Below, one piece after another: positions 11,251 through 21,395 of a stretch of 64,000 nt of DNA. The DNA lies in assembly GCA_963777045.1 (NCBI GenBank), contig CAVZPD010000009.1:375575-439574 (forward strand). The letters are read 5' to 3'. A program made the position numbers and the translations under genes. The first letter of the stretch is position 1. Every line of letters starts with the position of its first letter. The notes beneath the pieces were generated by a model that searched no databases, had not been told where the DNA came from, and was given only the letters and a program-made list of their open reading frames with translations. The stretch comes from JAPSGM01 sp963777045 (GTDB lineage: Bacteria; Chloroflexota; Limnocylindria; QHBO01).

Positions 11251-12031
11251 TCAGCCGTTCGCGCTGCCCGCCGGATCGGCGTCGCGCAGGAATCGCGGTG
11301 CCGATCAGCACGCCACGGGCGCCTGCACCGGCGGCTCGCCGAGATCCGCGGAAGAGGCGAGCCCGGATTCGGCCACGACCGTTGCGCCCGAAGTGGCGGC
11401 CACCTCGACCAGCCGCGCCGCCGCCTCCACGTCCACCCGCAACGTGGCCAGGTCGCGCGCGTTGACGCCGATCAGGGTGGCATCGGCCTCCAGCGCACGC
11501 TCGAGCTCCGGCTCGTCGTGCACCTCGACCAGGGCGTCCAGGCCGGCCTCGCTCGCCTCGTCGATCAGCCGCGCCAGGGTGTCGCCGGGCAGGCGCGGGC
11601 GATGAGCAGCACCGCATCGGCTCCAAGCGCACGGGCCTGCCACACCTGGTAGCGATCGACGGTGAAGTCCTTGCGCAGCACCGGCAGGCCCGCCATCGCC
11701 GCCGCCGCCAGGTCGGCATCCGACCCGCCAAAGCGGGTGGGCTCGGTCAGCACCGAGAGGCAGCGCGCCCCGGCGGACGCGTAGCCACGCGCCAGGCGGG
11801 CGACGGCATCGGTCCCTTCGCCGACGGCGGAAACGACCCTCGGACGGGGAGGCACGCTTGATCTCGGCGATCACCCCCAGCCGATCGCCGTAGCGCAGGG
11901 CCGCCTCGAAGCGGCGAGCGGGCGGCATGGCCCGGACGGCGCGGCGCAGCTCCGCCAGGGACCGGCGGCGGCCGTCGCGGCGCGCCCGGCGGCGAGACTC
12001 GGCCACGAGCTCGTCCAGCAGCCGTGCTCAT
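11251..12031 (-). CDS. trpC: Indole-3-glycerol phosphate synthase TrpC (frameshifted)
   Basis: Barrel enzyme closing the indole ring. Seen in order: LLDELVAESRRRARRDG, VIAEIKRASPSEG with a catalytic Lys, CLSVLTEPTRFGGSDADL, LPVLRKDFTVDRYQVWQ with the second Lys, ADAVLLIAR, LDALVEVHDEPELERAL, IGVNARDLATLRVD and VVAESGLAS. The ATG overlaps the trpD stop (ATGA). Frames change near 12020, 11840, 11600, 11345 and 11280; the likely end is TGA at 11251. Confidence 0.82.
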
Positions 12032-13029
12032 GCGGTGATCTCCGCCGCAGCGGTCACCACGTCGGCGGCGCGCCCGGAGTCGATCGCGTCGGCTGCCATG
12101 GCGATCCCCTCGCCGATGGTGTCGGCGGCGCCCGCCACGAAGAGCGCGGCGCCCGCGTTGAGGAGGACCACGTCGCGGGCCGGCCCCGGCTCCCCGCCCA
12201 GCAGGGAGATGGCAATGGCCGAGTTGAGCTGGGCGTCACCGCCGGCCATGGCGTCGCGGCCCGCACGCCGCAGGCCCAGCTCCGCGGGGTTGACGGTCGT
12301 CTCGGTCACGGCATGACCCTCGACCAGCAGCGCGCGGTTGGGTCCCGCCAGCGACAGCTCGTCCAGCCCATCGGCGCCGTGGACGACCAGGGCGCGATCC
12401 ACGTCCAGGTGGGCGAGCGCGCCCGCAACCAGGTCGACGAGCTCCGGGTCGCCGACGCCCAGCAGCTGCCGCCGCACGCCGGCCGGCGAGCTCAGCGGGC
12501 CCAGGAGGTTGAAGACGGTGCGGATCGGCAGCTCGCGGCGGATCGGCCCGGCGTGCTTCATCGCCGGGTGGTAGGCAGGTGCGAACATGAAGCCGAAGCC
12601 GGCCTCGCGGATGGAGCGGCCGACCGCCTCCGGACCGGGGTCGAGCGCGATGCCCAGCGCCTCGACCAGGTCCGCCGAGCCGCACTGACCGGTGATGGCC
12701 CGATTGCCGTGCTTCGCCACCGGCACGCCCGCGCCGGCCACCACGAACGAGGCGACGGTGCTGATGTTGAAGCTGCCGGAGTGATCCGCTCCGGTACCGC
12801 ACAGGTCCACCGCGCCGTCGGGCGCCTTCACGGCCACCGCCCGCGAACGCATCACCTGGGCGAACGCGGCCAGCTCCTCGGCGGTCTCGCCGCGGAGGTG
12901 CAGCATGGCCAGCAGCGCCGCCACCTGGGTCGCGGGTGCGGCGCCGTCCATCAGCTCCTCCATGGCCGCCTCGGCCAGGGGCGCGGGCAGGGGCGAGCCC
13001 GAGGCCGCCAGCTCCACGGCTGCCGCCAC
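12028..13029 (-). CDS. trpD: Anthranilate phosphoribosyltransferase TrpD
   Basis: An intact 333-residue transferase. The PRPP-binding core reads DLCGTGADHSGSFNISTVAS, followed by VAKHGNRAITGQCGSADLVE and FAPAYHPAMKHAGPIRREL; the GTGADHSGSFNIST and HGNR signatures are complete. GTG at 13029 opens the uninterrupted frame; an ATG at 13052, overlapping the expected trpG stop as ATGA, is the more natural start if a base is wrong between them. It is one of few his/trp region genes with no internal shift. Confidence 0.92.
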   Translation of the reverse strand: MAAAVELAASGSPLPAPLAEAAMEELMDGAAPATQVAALLAMLHLRGETAEELAAFAQVMRSRAVAVKAPDGAVDLCGTGADHSGSFNISTVASFVVAGAGVPVAKHGNRAITGQCGSADLVEALGIALDPGPEAVGRSIREAGFGFMFAPAYHPAMKHAGPIRRELPIRTVFNLLGPLSSPAGVRRQLLGVGDPELVDLVAGALAHLDVDRALVVHGADGLDELSLAGPNRALLVEGHAVTETTVNPAELGLRRAGRDAMAGGDAQLNSAIAISLLGGEPGPARDVVLLNAGAALFVAGAADTIGEGIAMAADAIDSGRAADVVTAAAEITA

Positions 13030-13048
13030 GGCGGGCCGCCCGTGCCGC

Positions 13049-13626
<578 letters not shown>

Positions 13627-13630
<4 letters not shown>

Positions 13631-15068
13631 GGCCGCACCTCCCGCCGCGAGCGCGGCGCGCATGGCCGCCGCCTTGGCCGCCACCTCCGCCGACTCGCGC
13701 TCCGGCACCGAGTCGGCAACGATCCCGGCCCCGGCATGCACGTGGGCGATGGATGGGCCGATGACGGCCGAGCGGATGGTGATGGCGGCCTCCAGGTCGT
13801 CCGGGACGAAGAAGCCGATGGCGCCGCCGTACGGTCCGCGCCGCTCGCCCTCCAGCTCCGCGATGGCCTGCATGGCGCGCACCTTCGGCGCGCCGCTGAC
13901 CGTGCCGGCCGGGAAGGCGGCGCGCAGGGCGTCGAAGGCGTCCAGGTCCGGCGCGGAGCCGGCCGTGGACCTCGCAGACGAGGTGCATGACGTGGCTGAA
14001 GCGCTCGACGGAGCGCAGGATCGGGACGGTCACGGTGCCGGGCTGCGCCACGCGGCCGACGTCGTTGCGCGCCAGGTCCACGAGCATGGCGTGCTCGGCC
14101 AGCTCCTTCTCGTCGGCGCGCAGCTCCTCCTCCAGGGCGAGGTCGCGCTGCGGGTCCTCGTCGCGCGGCCGCGTGCCGGCGATGGGCCGCGTGACGACCT
14201 CGCCGTCGCGGACACGGACCAGCAGCTCGGGCGAGGCGCCCACCAGCGCCTGCGGCTCGCTCGCCCGGCGCGCGCAGCTCGATGTGGAAGAGGTACGGGG
14301 ACGGGTTGATGCGCCGCAGGGCGCGGTAGATGGCGAAGGCGTCGTAGCGGCCCGGCAGGCTGAAGCGGCGCGCCAGCACGGCCTGCAGCATCTCGCCGTC
14401 GCGGATCTGCTCCACCAGGCTGGCGACGCCGGCCTCGTAACCGGGGTCGGGTCGGGTGCGGCGGCGTGCCGGGGACGCACTGGCGGGCGCCGTCGGCAGC
14501 TCGGCCGGTGACCGGCGAGGCCAGGCGGCGGGCGATCTCCTCCAGCCGCGCCAGCGCCTCGGCACGGCTCCCGGTCTGCAGCGTGGCGACCCGGGCCACC
14601 TGCTCCAGGTGGTCGAAGACGATGAGCGCATCGGGCAGGTGGAAGACGGCCTCCGGCAGGCCCAGCGGATCCGCATCCGGGACGGGCAGCCGCTCCCAGC
14701 GGGCGGCCGCCTCGTAGGCGATGTAGCCGATCCCCGAGGCGATGGGCACCGGCAGCCGCGAGTCGGGCGGCGCATGGGGCAGGACGCGGCGCAGCGCCTC
14801 CAGCGGGTCCCGGGCCTCGAAGCTCTCCAGCAGCGGCGCCGGTCCGGTCGCGCAGCTCCGCGCGACCGTCGGCCACGGTCAGCATCCGGCCGCGCACGCC
14901 CAGCAGCGAGTGGCGGCCGTATCGCACGCCGCCCTCGACGCTCTCCAGCAGGAAGGCCAGGCGCTCGCCAAGGCGCAGCGCGGCGCCGACGGGCGTGAGG
15001 GTATCGGCGTTCAGCTCGAGATCGACGATCGCGAGGGTGCCCGCGGGTTCGGCTGCGGCAGTGGTCAT
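13627..15068 (-). CDS. trpE: Anthranilate synthase component TrpE (frameshifted)
   Basis: Chorismate-binding enzyme that commits carbon to tryptophan. Family landmarks: ASGIGYIAYEAAARWERLP, EQIRDGEMLQAVLARRFSLP, INPSPYLFHIELR, the core VTRPIAGTRPRDEDPQRDL, ELAEHAMLVDLARNDVGRVA, VRAMQAIAELEGERRGPYGG and AGIVADSVPERESAE. Shifts near 14840, 14500, 14270, 13950 and 13900 break the frame. The ATG at 15068 starts TTAAAEPAGTLAIVDLEL, 17 bases after the T-box terminator hairpin. First structural gene of the trp operon. Confidence 0.85.
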
Positions 15069-15084
15069 CGGTCCAGTTCTTCGA

Positions 15085-15383
15085 GCAAACAACAACGCCT
15101 CCATCCATGAGGGACGGAGGCGTCTTCCGTGGTGCCACCCTGCGTTCGGACCGGAGGCTCGCACTCGTCGCACACGGGCTCGCGTTCGAGCCGATGTGCC
15201 AGGCCGCGGTAACGGGGCCGACCGTCGCCGCCTACTTCCGCCGGCGCAATGCCGCAGCGCGGGTTCGGAGCGAGGCTCGCGGGGCCATTCGCCCGTCCGT
15301 GTCACGCCGGCTTGCACCATCCCCGGCTCGCTGTGGTGACCGATGGCGGGGTACTCGTCCCGGTCGTCGCCGTCTTGAGTTGA
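15085..15383 (-). promoter_or_regulatory. T-box leader with Trp (UGG) specifier upstream of trpE
   Basis: On the minus strand the leader begins with GACGAGTACC (stem I base), carries GGCGAATGGCCCC with a UGG triplet at 15287-15285 in the specifier position, then the conserved GGCCCCGTTACCG region, and ends with the T-box core GGGTGGCACCACGG (15140-15127) that base-pairs with an uncharged tRNA acceptor end. A terminator follows at once. T-boxes let the uncharged cognate tRNA trigger antitermination, so trpEGDCFBA should be induced by tryptophan starvation. The specifier assignment is by position and sequence, not by a computed fold. Confidence 0.85.
15092..15122 (-). terminator. T-box-controlled intrinsic terminator of the trp leader
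   Basis: Minus strand: GACGCCTCCGTCC - CTCAT - GGATGGAGGCGTTGTTGTTT. A near-perfect GC-rich stem is followed by a T-rich tail and lies directly after the T-box core, the standard layout in which antiterminator and terminator compete. It ends about 25 bases before the trpE ATG. Confidence 0.85.
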
Positions 15384-15389
15384 GGCCGC

Positions 15390-15419
15390 ATGCTAGGCGG
15401 GCCGGTCTGGCGGCGTCAA
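15390..15419 (-). promoter_or_regulatory. Promoter of the trp operon leader
   Basis: Minus strand TTGACG (15419-15414), 18-base spacer, TAGCAT (15395-15390). The predicted start of transcription near 15383 falls just before the T-box stem I. Same consensus and spacing as the his and aro promoters. Confidence 0.65.
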
Positions 15420-15440
15420 GGGTGTGCCATCCTTTCGGCC

Positions 15441-16135
15441 GTGGAAGGGCAGCGCACCGCCATCGTCACCGGCGCGGCATCGGGGATCGGCGCCGCCGTG
15501 GCCGCTCGTCTGCGCGGCTCGGGCTGGCGGGTCATCGGCCTGGACCGATCCCACGGGGTCGACGTGGTCGGTGACGCCGCCGATGCATCGGTCCTGGGTG
15601 AGGCTCTCTCGCATGCCGGCGAGCGTCTGGACGGGCTGGTCTGCTCGGCCGGGCTCCCGCCGTCCGGCCCGTGGGATTCGCGCGAGCACTGGGACGAGCT
15701 GTTGCGCGTCAACCTGACCGCGCCGTACGAGGCGTTCCGCGCCTGCCATGCCGGCGCTGGCCGCCGCCGCGGGGGCGGCGGTCTTCGTCGGGAGCATCGT
15801 CGGCGCGGTCGAGGGGTCGCGACGTTCGCCCGCCTACGCCGCCTCGCGCGCCGGGCTGGAGGGGATGGCGCGCTCGCTGGCGCTCATCGGCGCGGCCGAC
15901 GGCGTGCGCGTGAACGTGGTCGCCGCGGGCGCGGTGGATACGCCGTTCGACGCGCTTCTTGGCCCCGCCCGACGACCGGCCGGACGTGCCACTGGGCCGG
16001 ATGGCGGCGGCGGACGAGGTGGCGGCGGTGGTGGAGTTCCTACTGGGGGAGCACGCGTCCTACGTCACGGGCGCGGTCTGGCGGGTCGACGGGGGCAGGA
16101 CGGTGCAGCCGGGGATCGACCTCCGGCACAGCTGA
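15441..16135 (+). CDS. Short-chain dehydrogenase/reductase (frameshifted)
   Basis: Classical SDR of about 231 residues: cofactor loop VTGAASGIGAAVA near residue 10, LVCSAGLPPSGPWDS in the NAG position, the catalytic Ser in VFVGSIVGAV, YAASRAGLEGMARSLAL holding the Tyr-X3-Lys site with Arg in place of the usual Lys, and a C-terminal GEHASYVTGAVWRVDGG. Two shifts (about 15750 and 15970) split it. A YxxxR instead of YxxxK would be unusual and could be an error or loss of activity. Substrate unknown. It is divergent from trp and followed by a small gene. Confidence 0.75.
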
Positions 16136-16147
16136 AGGGAGCGAGGA

Positions 16148-16315
16148 ATGCGGACGGTGTTTGCGCTGGGCGCAGCGCTCTGGTTCGTGGCATGGGCGGT
16201 CTTCACGCTGGACTGGTTTGTTATCGGCTTCGCGCTGGTTGCGCTGGCGTTGCTTGATGGCGCCGATGTCTCGCGCGGCCTCGATCGAATCAGCGGGCAG
16301 CGGGCGCAGGAGTAG
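16148..16315 (+). CDS. Small hydrophobic membrane protein (55 aa)
   Basis: ATG at 16148 preceded by GGGAGCGAGG, 12 bases after the dehydrogenase stop. The product is two-thirds hydrophobic (ALGAALWFVAWAVFTLDWF, then VIGFALVALALL), forming one or two membrane segments, with a polar tail ending RISGQRAQE. Not recognised as a family. Placement and ribosome site support a real gene; function unknown. The following 250 bases (16316-16570) hold no convincing gene. Confidence 0.55.
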   Translation: MRTVFALGAALWFVAWAVFTLDWFVIGFALVALALLDGADVSRGLDRISGQRAQE

Positions 16316-16570
16316 CAGCGGTCGGTCAGTACGGAACCGCACGGCATTGATGGGCCGCCGAACCTCGGAAGTTTTCACCTGCGATTCACAGTCGCGTTAG
16401 GCGAGTCGGCGTCGCGGCAAGCAGTGCCCGTCGAGCTCAGCCGGGGCCGATGTGGGGGTCCGACGGCGCCTTGCAGCCGTCTAAGGTGACTACCAGTCGC
16501 ACCTGACAGGATCCGTGCGTTCCGCGCGGACGGGACAGTGCGGACGGAACTGGCTCGCGAAGGCGCGACC

Positions 16571-16600
16571 TTGACAGCCGCCAACCGGCGCCGCTAGAGT
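16571..16600 (+). promoter_or_regulatory. Promoter of the aromatic supraoperon
   Basis: TTGACA (16571-16576), 18-base spacer, TAGAGT (16595-16600). Expected transcription start near 16607, only about six bases before the leader peptide ATG, so the leader is translated from a nearly leaderless message. Confidence 0.7.
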
Positions 16601-16612
16601 CCGCGTCCTCAG

Positions 16613-16639
16613 ATGAACAACTACTGGTTTTACGCTTAG
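16613..16639 (+). CDS. Aromatic leader peptide MNNYWFYA
   Basis: An eight-codon ORF whose core is TAC TGG TTT TAC, i.e. Tyr-Trp-Phe-Tyr, ending TAG. It sits between a good promoter and an intrinsic terminator ahead of DAHP synthase, the committed step for all three aromatic amino acids. Four consecutive codons covering exactly these three amino acids in a peptide this short are very unlikely by chance. By analogy with pheA/trp leaders, ribosome stalling at these codons should control readthrough; sensing all three in one peptide suits a common-pathway operon. Confidence 0.8.
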   Translation: MNNYWFYA

Positions 16640-16690
16640 CGGGTACGAGGCAGGCGGGTGATCCCGTCAGCAGAGGCACTCGTGCCCGCA

Positions 16691-16725
16691 AACGCAGTGG
16701 TCCGCAAGGACACTGCGTTTTTTGT
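16691..16725 (+). terminator. Attenuator terminator before aroF
   Basis: AACGCAGTG - 11-base loop - CACTGCGTT followed by a T-run (TTTTTTG). A preceding hairpin, GCGGGTACGAG (16639-16649) with CTCGTGCCCGC (16679-16689), starts at the leader-peptide stop and abuts the terminator base, so the two could exclude each other over the two A-T pairs at the base. Which fold is pause or antiterminator is not settled by eye. Confidence 0.8.
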
Positions 16726-16791
16726 TACCCCGGTCGGCGGGGCGGCGGGACCGACGCCTCGGAAGCCTCCGAACGGAGAGGACCGAACAAG

Positions 16792-18126
16792 ATGATCGTG
16801 GTGATGTCCCCAATGGCGACCAGGGAGGACGTGACGACCGTGCGCCGCCACATCGAGGAGCACGGGCTGCAGGCCTTCGTGAGCACCGGGCAGGAGCGGA
16901 CCGTCATCGGCGTCGTGGGCCTGAACCTCGAGCGGCTCGCCAACATCGGCAGCCTCGACGGGGTCGACCAGGTGATCCGCGTCACGAACCCATACAAGCT
17001 CGCCAGCGTCGAGCACCACCCGAGCGGACGCGGGTGATGGTGGGCGACGTGCCCATCGGCCTCGGGGACGACCTGGTGGTGGTTGCCGGCCCCTGCTCCG
17101 TCGAGAACCGCGAGATGCTGCTCGACACCGCCCGGTGGGTCGGCCACGAAGGCGCCCGCATGCTGCGCGGCGGCGCCTACAAGCCACGCACCTCCCCCTA
17201 CTCCTTCCAGGGGCTGGGCGAGCCGGCGCTCGAGATGCTGGCCGAGGCGCGCGAGGAGACGGGCCTCCCCGTCATCTCCGAGGTGACCGACGCGGCCGAT
17301 GTCGAGCTCTTCGACCGCTACGTCGACGTGCTGCAGGTCGGCAGCCGCAACATGCACAACTTCGTCCTGCTGCGGGCGGTGGGGCAGTCGTCCCACCCGG
17401 TCCTGCTGAAGCGCGGCTTCGGGGCGACCATCGAGGAGTGGCTGATGGCGGCCGAGTACATCCTCTCGTCGGGCAACTCCAACGTGATCCTGTGCGAGCG
17501 CGGCATCCGCACCTTCGAGACCGCCACGCGCAACACGCTCGACCTCTCCGCCGTGCCGGTCCTGCGCGGCAAGACGCACCTGCCGATCGTGGTGGATCCC
17601 TCGCACGGCACCGGGCAGCGCGACCTGGTTGGGCCGATGGCGCTCGCCGGCGCGGCCGTCGGCGCCGATGCGCTGCTGATCGAGGTCCATCCCGATCCGC
17701 CCAAGGCGCTCTCCGACGGCGAGCAGTCGCTCAGCTTCCCGGAGTTCGGGGCGCTGATGGACGAGCTGCGCCGCATGCAGCTGCTGCGCGACCGGGCCGC
17801 GCGCGTCCGGCGCCGCGCCCGGTGGAGGCTCCCGGCGCGCCGATCGGCGAGCTGCGCGACCGGATCGACCAGATGGACGATCGGCTGGCCTCGCTGATCC
17901 AGGAGCGCGCCGCGCTGGCGCTGGAGGTGCAGCGGGCGCGCGGCCCGGCCGGCCACGGGCACGACGTGCGGCGCGAGCGTGAGCTGCTGGAGCGGGCGGC
18001 GGCCGATGGGCGGGCCCGCTGACGCCGGAGGAGATGACCGCCATCTTCGGTGCGCTGCTGCGGGCATCGCGCGCCGTGCAGCGGCGGGAGGCGCAGGCCG
18101 ACCTGCTGGGCCAGCGCGGCGCGTGA
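16792..18126 (+). CDS. aroF: DAHP synthase with N-terminal regulatory domain and C-terminal chorismate mutase (frameshifted)
   Basis: Three domains. Residues 1-80: ferredoxin-like regulatory domain (IVVMSPMATREDVTTVRRHI, GQERTVIGVVG) as in Thermotoga DAHPS. Then the catalytic barrel: VVAGPCSVENREMLLDTA, LRGGAYKPRTSPYSFQGLG, VLLKRGFGATIEEWLMAAEY, NVILCERGIRTFE, VVDPSHGTGQRDLV, EVHPDPPKALSDGEQSL. Last, an AroQ-class chorismate mutase: IGELRDRIDQMDDRLASLIQ, EVQRARG and LTPEEMTAIFGALLRASR. Shifts near 17028, 17800 and 18015. No stop exists in any frame between the synthase and the mutase, so a fusion is likely; GTG at 17822 could allow separate initiation. The mutase may confer chorismate/prephenate feedback, as in other fused DAHPS. 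Confidence 0.85.
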
Positions 18127-19435
18127 GCGCGAGCCGAGCATCGCGCCTGCGACCGGTCCGGCGGCCGGCGCGGCTGCGGGGCGAGCTGCGACTGCCGTCG
18201 GACAAGTCGGTGGCGCACCGGGCGCTGATCGCGAACGCGCTGGCCGGCGGGCCCGCGACGGTCGACGTTCGCGCGCCGGGCGATGACGTGTGGAGCACGG
18301 TGCGCTGCCTGCGCGGGCTGGGCGTGGAGTTGACGAGCGGCACGTGCGGGGCATCGGTGCAGCTGGCCTGCGTGGGACGGGTGGCGCAGCCGGCGGGGCC
18401 GCTCGACTGCGGCAACTCGGGGACGACGATGCGGCTGCTGGCCGGGGCGCTGGCCGGCTTGCCGATGGAGGCGACCCTGGACGGCGACGCCTCGCTGCGG
18501 CGCCGTCCCATGGAACGTGTGGCGGCCCGCTGCGGCAGATGGGGGCGGCGGTCGAGACACGAACGGCCTGCCGCCGCTGCACGTCCCCGGCTCGGAGCGG
18601 CTCCGCGCGTGGAGCATCAGCTGCCGGTGGCCAGCGCCCAGCTGGTGGCGGCGATCTGCCTCGCGGCGCTCTCGGCGGAGGGCGAGACGCGGATCGTGAC
18701 GCCCGCGCCGACGCGCGATCACACCGAGCGGCTGCTGGCCGCGATGGGCGCGGCGATCGAGCGGCGCCGGACGGTGCGACCGTGCTGCATGGTCCGGCGC
18801 GGCTTCGGCCGCTCTCGTTCACCGTGCCGGGCGACCCGTCGGCCGCCACGCCGTGGCTGGTGGCTGCCGCGATCCACCCCGACGCCGACCTGCGCCTGGT
18901 GGACGTGGAGCTGAACCCGACGCGCCTGGGTGCCGTGGAGGTGCTGCGCGAGATGGGCGCGCGGGTCGACGTTCGCCACCGGCGAGCGGAGGGCCCGGAG
19001 CCGATGGGCGAGATCCGCGTCCGCAGCGGCGGCCGCCTGCGCGCGGTCTCGCTGGCCGGCGAGCGCGTCGCGGCGCTGATCGACGAGCTGCCGCTGCTGG
19101 CCGTGGCCATGGCCGCCGCGGACGGCGTCAGCGAGCTGCGCGACGCCGGTGAGCTGCGCGTCAAGGAGTCGGACCGGATCGCCGCCGTGATCGCGGGGCT
19201 GGGGGCCATCGGCGCGAAGGTGGAGGCGCTGCCCGACGGCTGGCGCGTGCGGCGGGGGAGCGCCCGCGACGCGGCGATCGCCACCTACGGCGACCATCGG
19301 ATCGCCATCGCCTTCGCCATCGCGGCGCTGGCGGGCGTGGCCGGCGAGGTGGAGGTCGACGATCCCGAGTGCGCATCGGTCTCCTATCCGACCTTCTGGG
19401 AGGACCTCGAGCGGGTGAGCGGGGGCCAGGCGTGA
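18123..19435 (+). CDS. aroA: 5-enolpyruvylshikimate-3-phosphate synthase AroA (frameshifted)
   Basis: Adds PEP to shikimate 3-phosphate. LRGELRLPSDKSVAHRALIA and LDCGNSGTTMRLLAGALAG mark the substrate sites; the C-terminal half has SDRIAAVIAGLGAIGAKVE and ATYGDHRIAIAFAIAAL. The GTG start overlaps the mutase stop (GTGA). Frames change around 18525-18590 and 18780. About 437 residues when joined, normal length. Confidence 0.87.
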
Positions 19436-20628
19436 GGCGCCTGCGCCTGCTGACCGCCGGTGAGTCGCACGGCCCGGCGCTGAGCGGCATCCTGGAGGGG
19501 CTGCCGGCCGGCCTGCGCGTCTCGACCGCGAAGGTGGACCTGGACCTGCGGCGGCGGCAGCACGGCTACGGGAGCGGCCGGCGCATGCAGATCGAGCGCG
19601 ACCGGGTGACCTGGACCGCGGGGATCCGCTACGGGCGAACGCTGGGCTCGCCGGTCGGCTTCACGGTCGAGAACCGCGACTGGGTGAACTGGACCGATCG
19701 GATGGCGGTCGAGCCGATCCCCGCCGCACGGCGTCCGAAGCCGATCACCCGCGCCCGACCCGGCCACGTCGACCTCGCGGGAGCGATCAAGTACGACACC
19801 GATGACATCCGCGACGTCCTGGAGCGTGCCTCGGCGCGAGCGACCGCGGCGCGGACGGTCGCCGGCTCGCTGTCGCGGCAGCTGCTGGCCGCCTGCGGCG
19901 TCCGGATCTGGAGCTTCGTCGACCAGGTTGGGCCGATCCGCGCCTTCGCGGATACCGACGAGCCGATGCGCCGCATCCCGGACGGCTGGTTCGAGCGCGA
20001 CCTGCGCGACCCGTCGCCGCTGCGCTGCCCCGATCCCGAGGCGGAGCGCGGCGATGCTGGCCGAGATCGACGCCGTGCGCGACGCGGGCGACACCATCGG
20101 CGGCTCGTTCGTGGTCGTGGCGGAGGGCGTGCCGATGGGCCTGGGATCGTCGTCGGAGTGGGACACGCGCCTGGACGGGCAGCTGGCCGGCGCGCTGATG
20201 GCGCATCCCGGCGGCAAAGGGCGGTGGAGATCGGGCTGGGCTTCGGCGTCGTCCCGCTGCGCGGGAGCCAGTCCACGACGTGGTCGACGGCGAGGCCGAT
20301 GGTGGGCGCCGGCTCACGAACCATGCCGGCGGGATCGAGGGCGGCATCAGCAACGGCGAGCCGATCGTGGCGCGCGTCGCCATGAAGCCGATCTCCACCC
20401 TGCGCACGCCCGCTGCCGAGCGTCGACATGGCCTCCGGCGAGGTTGGGCGCGCGCACATCGAGCGCTCCGACGTCACGATCCTGCCGCGCTCCGGCGTGG
20501 TCGGCGAGGCGATGGTGGCCCTGGTCCTGGCCGATGCCCTCCTCACCTCGTTCGGGGGCGACGCGATGGGCGACCTGCTGGCCGCGGTCCGGCGCCGTCG
20601 TCGGCGCTCGCGGGGCCCGCGCGGATGA
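19432..20628 (+). CDS. aroC: Chorismate synthase AroC (frameshifted)
   Basis: FMN-dependent last step to chorismate. LLTAGESHGPALSGILEGLP, RRQHGYGSGRRMQIERDRV, ARPGHVDLAGAIKY, LERASARATAARTVAGSLSR and NHAGGIEGGISNGEPIVAR are signature blocks. GTG overlaps the aroA stop. Shifts near 20050, 20215, 20270 and 20415; end at TGA 20628, overlapping aroE ATG. Confidence 0.87.
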
Positions 20629-21395
20629 CCCCACGCGTGGTGCTGCTCGGCAGCGGGATCGGCTACTCGGCATCGCCGGCCATGCACAACGCAGCGTTCG
20701 CGGTGCTCGGTCTCGACTGGCGCTACGAGCTGGCCGACGTCGCCGGCGGACGCGCTGCCGGAGATGGTGCGGCAGCTGCGCCGACGGTGACGCTGGCCGG
20801 AGCCAACGTGACGAAGCCGCACAAGGCGGCGGTCATCCCGCTCCTCGACGCGGTCAGCGAGGCGGCCGAACGGGCGGGAGCGGTGAACACCATCGTCCGC
20901 TCCGCCGATGGCCGCCTGCTCGGCGACAACACCGACCTGCCGGCGCTGGCCAGCGAGCTTGCGCGCCTCGGCCGCTTCGAGCGGGCCGTGGTGCTGGGCC
21001 GGGGTGGCGCCGCGCGCACGGCCGCCGCGGCGTTGGCGGACGCGGGCGCATCGGTCCGGATGGTTGGGCGCGACGGATGGGCGGAGCTCCCCGCGCTGCT
21101 GGAAGCCGCGGACCTGCTGGTGAACGCCACGCCCATCGGCACCGCGGAGGACGTCTCGCCCGTCCCGGCGGAGCTGCACCGGCCCGGCCTGGCCGTGCTG
21201 GACCTCGTCTACCGACCGTCGCCCACCCGGCTCGTGCGCGAGGCGGCAGCCGCCGGTGCCGATGCGGTGACCGGCGCCGGCATGCTGCTGCGGCAGGCGG
21301 TTCGCAGCTTCGAGCTGTGGACCGAGCGCTCGGCCCCGTTCGAGGTCATGCGGCGGGCGCTCGCCGAGGAGCTGGGAGCCGCGGTCCATGCCTGA
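20625..21395 (+). CDS. aroE: Shikimate dehydrogenase AroE
   Basis: NADPH-dependent reduction of 3-dehydroshikimate. GIGYSASPAMHNAAFAVL and LAGANVTKPHKAAVIPLLD hold the shikimate site with catalytic Lys; DNTDLPAL the Asp; VVLGRGGAARTAAAALADAG the NADP loop. Two nearby compensating indels (about 20752 and 20790) scramble a 12-residue stretch that reads ALPEMVRQLR in the neighbouring frame, then the frame is restored. 256 residues. It overlaps aroK by eight bases. Confidence 0.88.
   Translation: MTPRVVLLGSGIGYSASPAMHNAAFAVLGLDWRYELADVAGGRAAGDGAAAAPTVTLAGANVTKPHKAAVIPLLDAVSEAAERAGAVNTIVRSADGRLLGDNTDLPALASELARLGRFERAVVLGRGGAARTAAAALADAGASVRMVGRDGWAELPALLEAADLLVNATPIGTAEDVSPVPAELHRPGLAVLDLVYRPSPTRLVREAAAAGADAVTGAGMLLRQAVRSFELWTERSAPFEVMRRALAEELGAAVHA

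Noticed and set aside
17822..18126. Chorismate mutase as an independent gene
   Set aside because: A GTG at 17822 is available, but no stop exists in any frame between it and the DAHP synthase, so I kept a fused call and noted the alternative.
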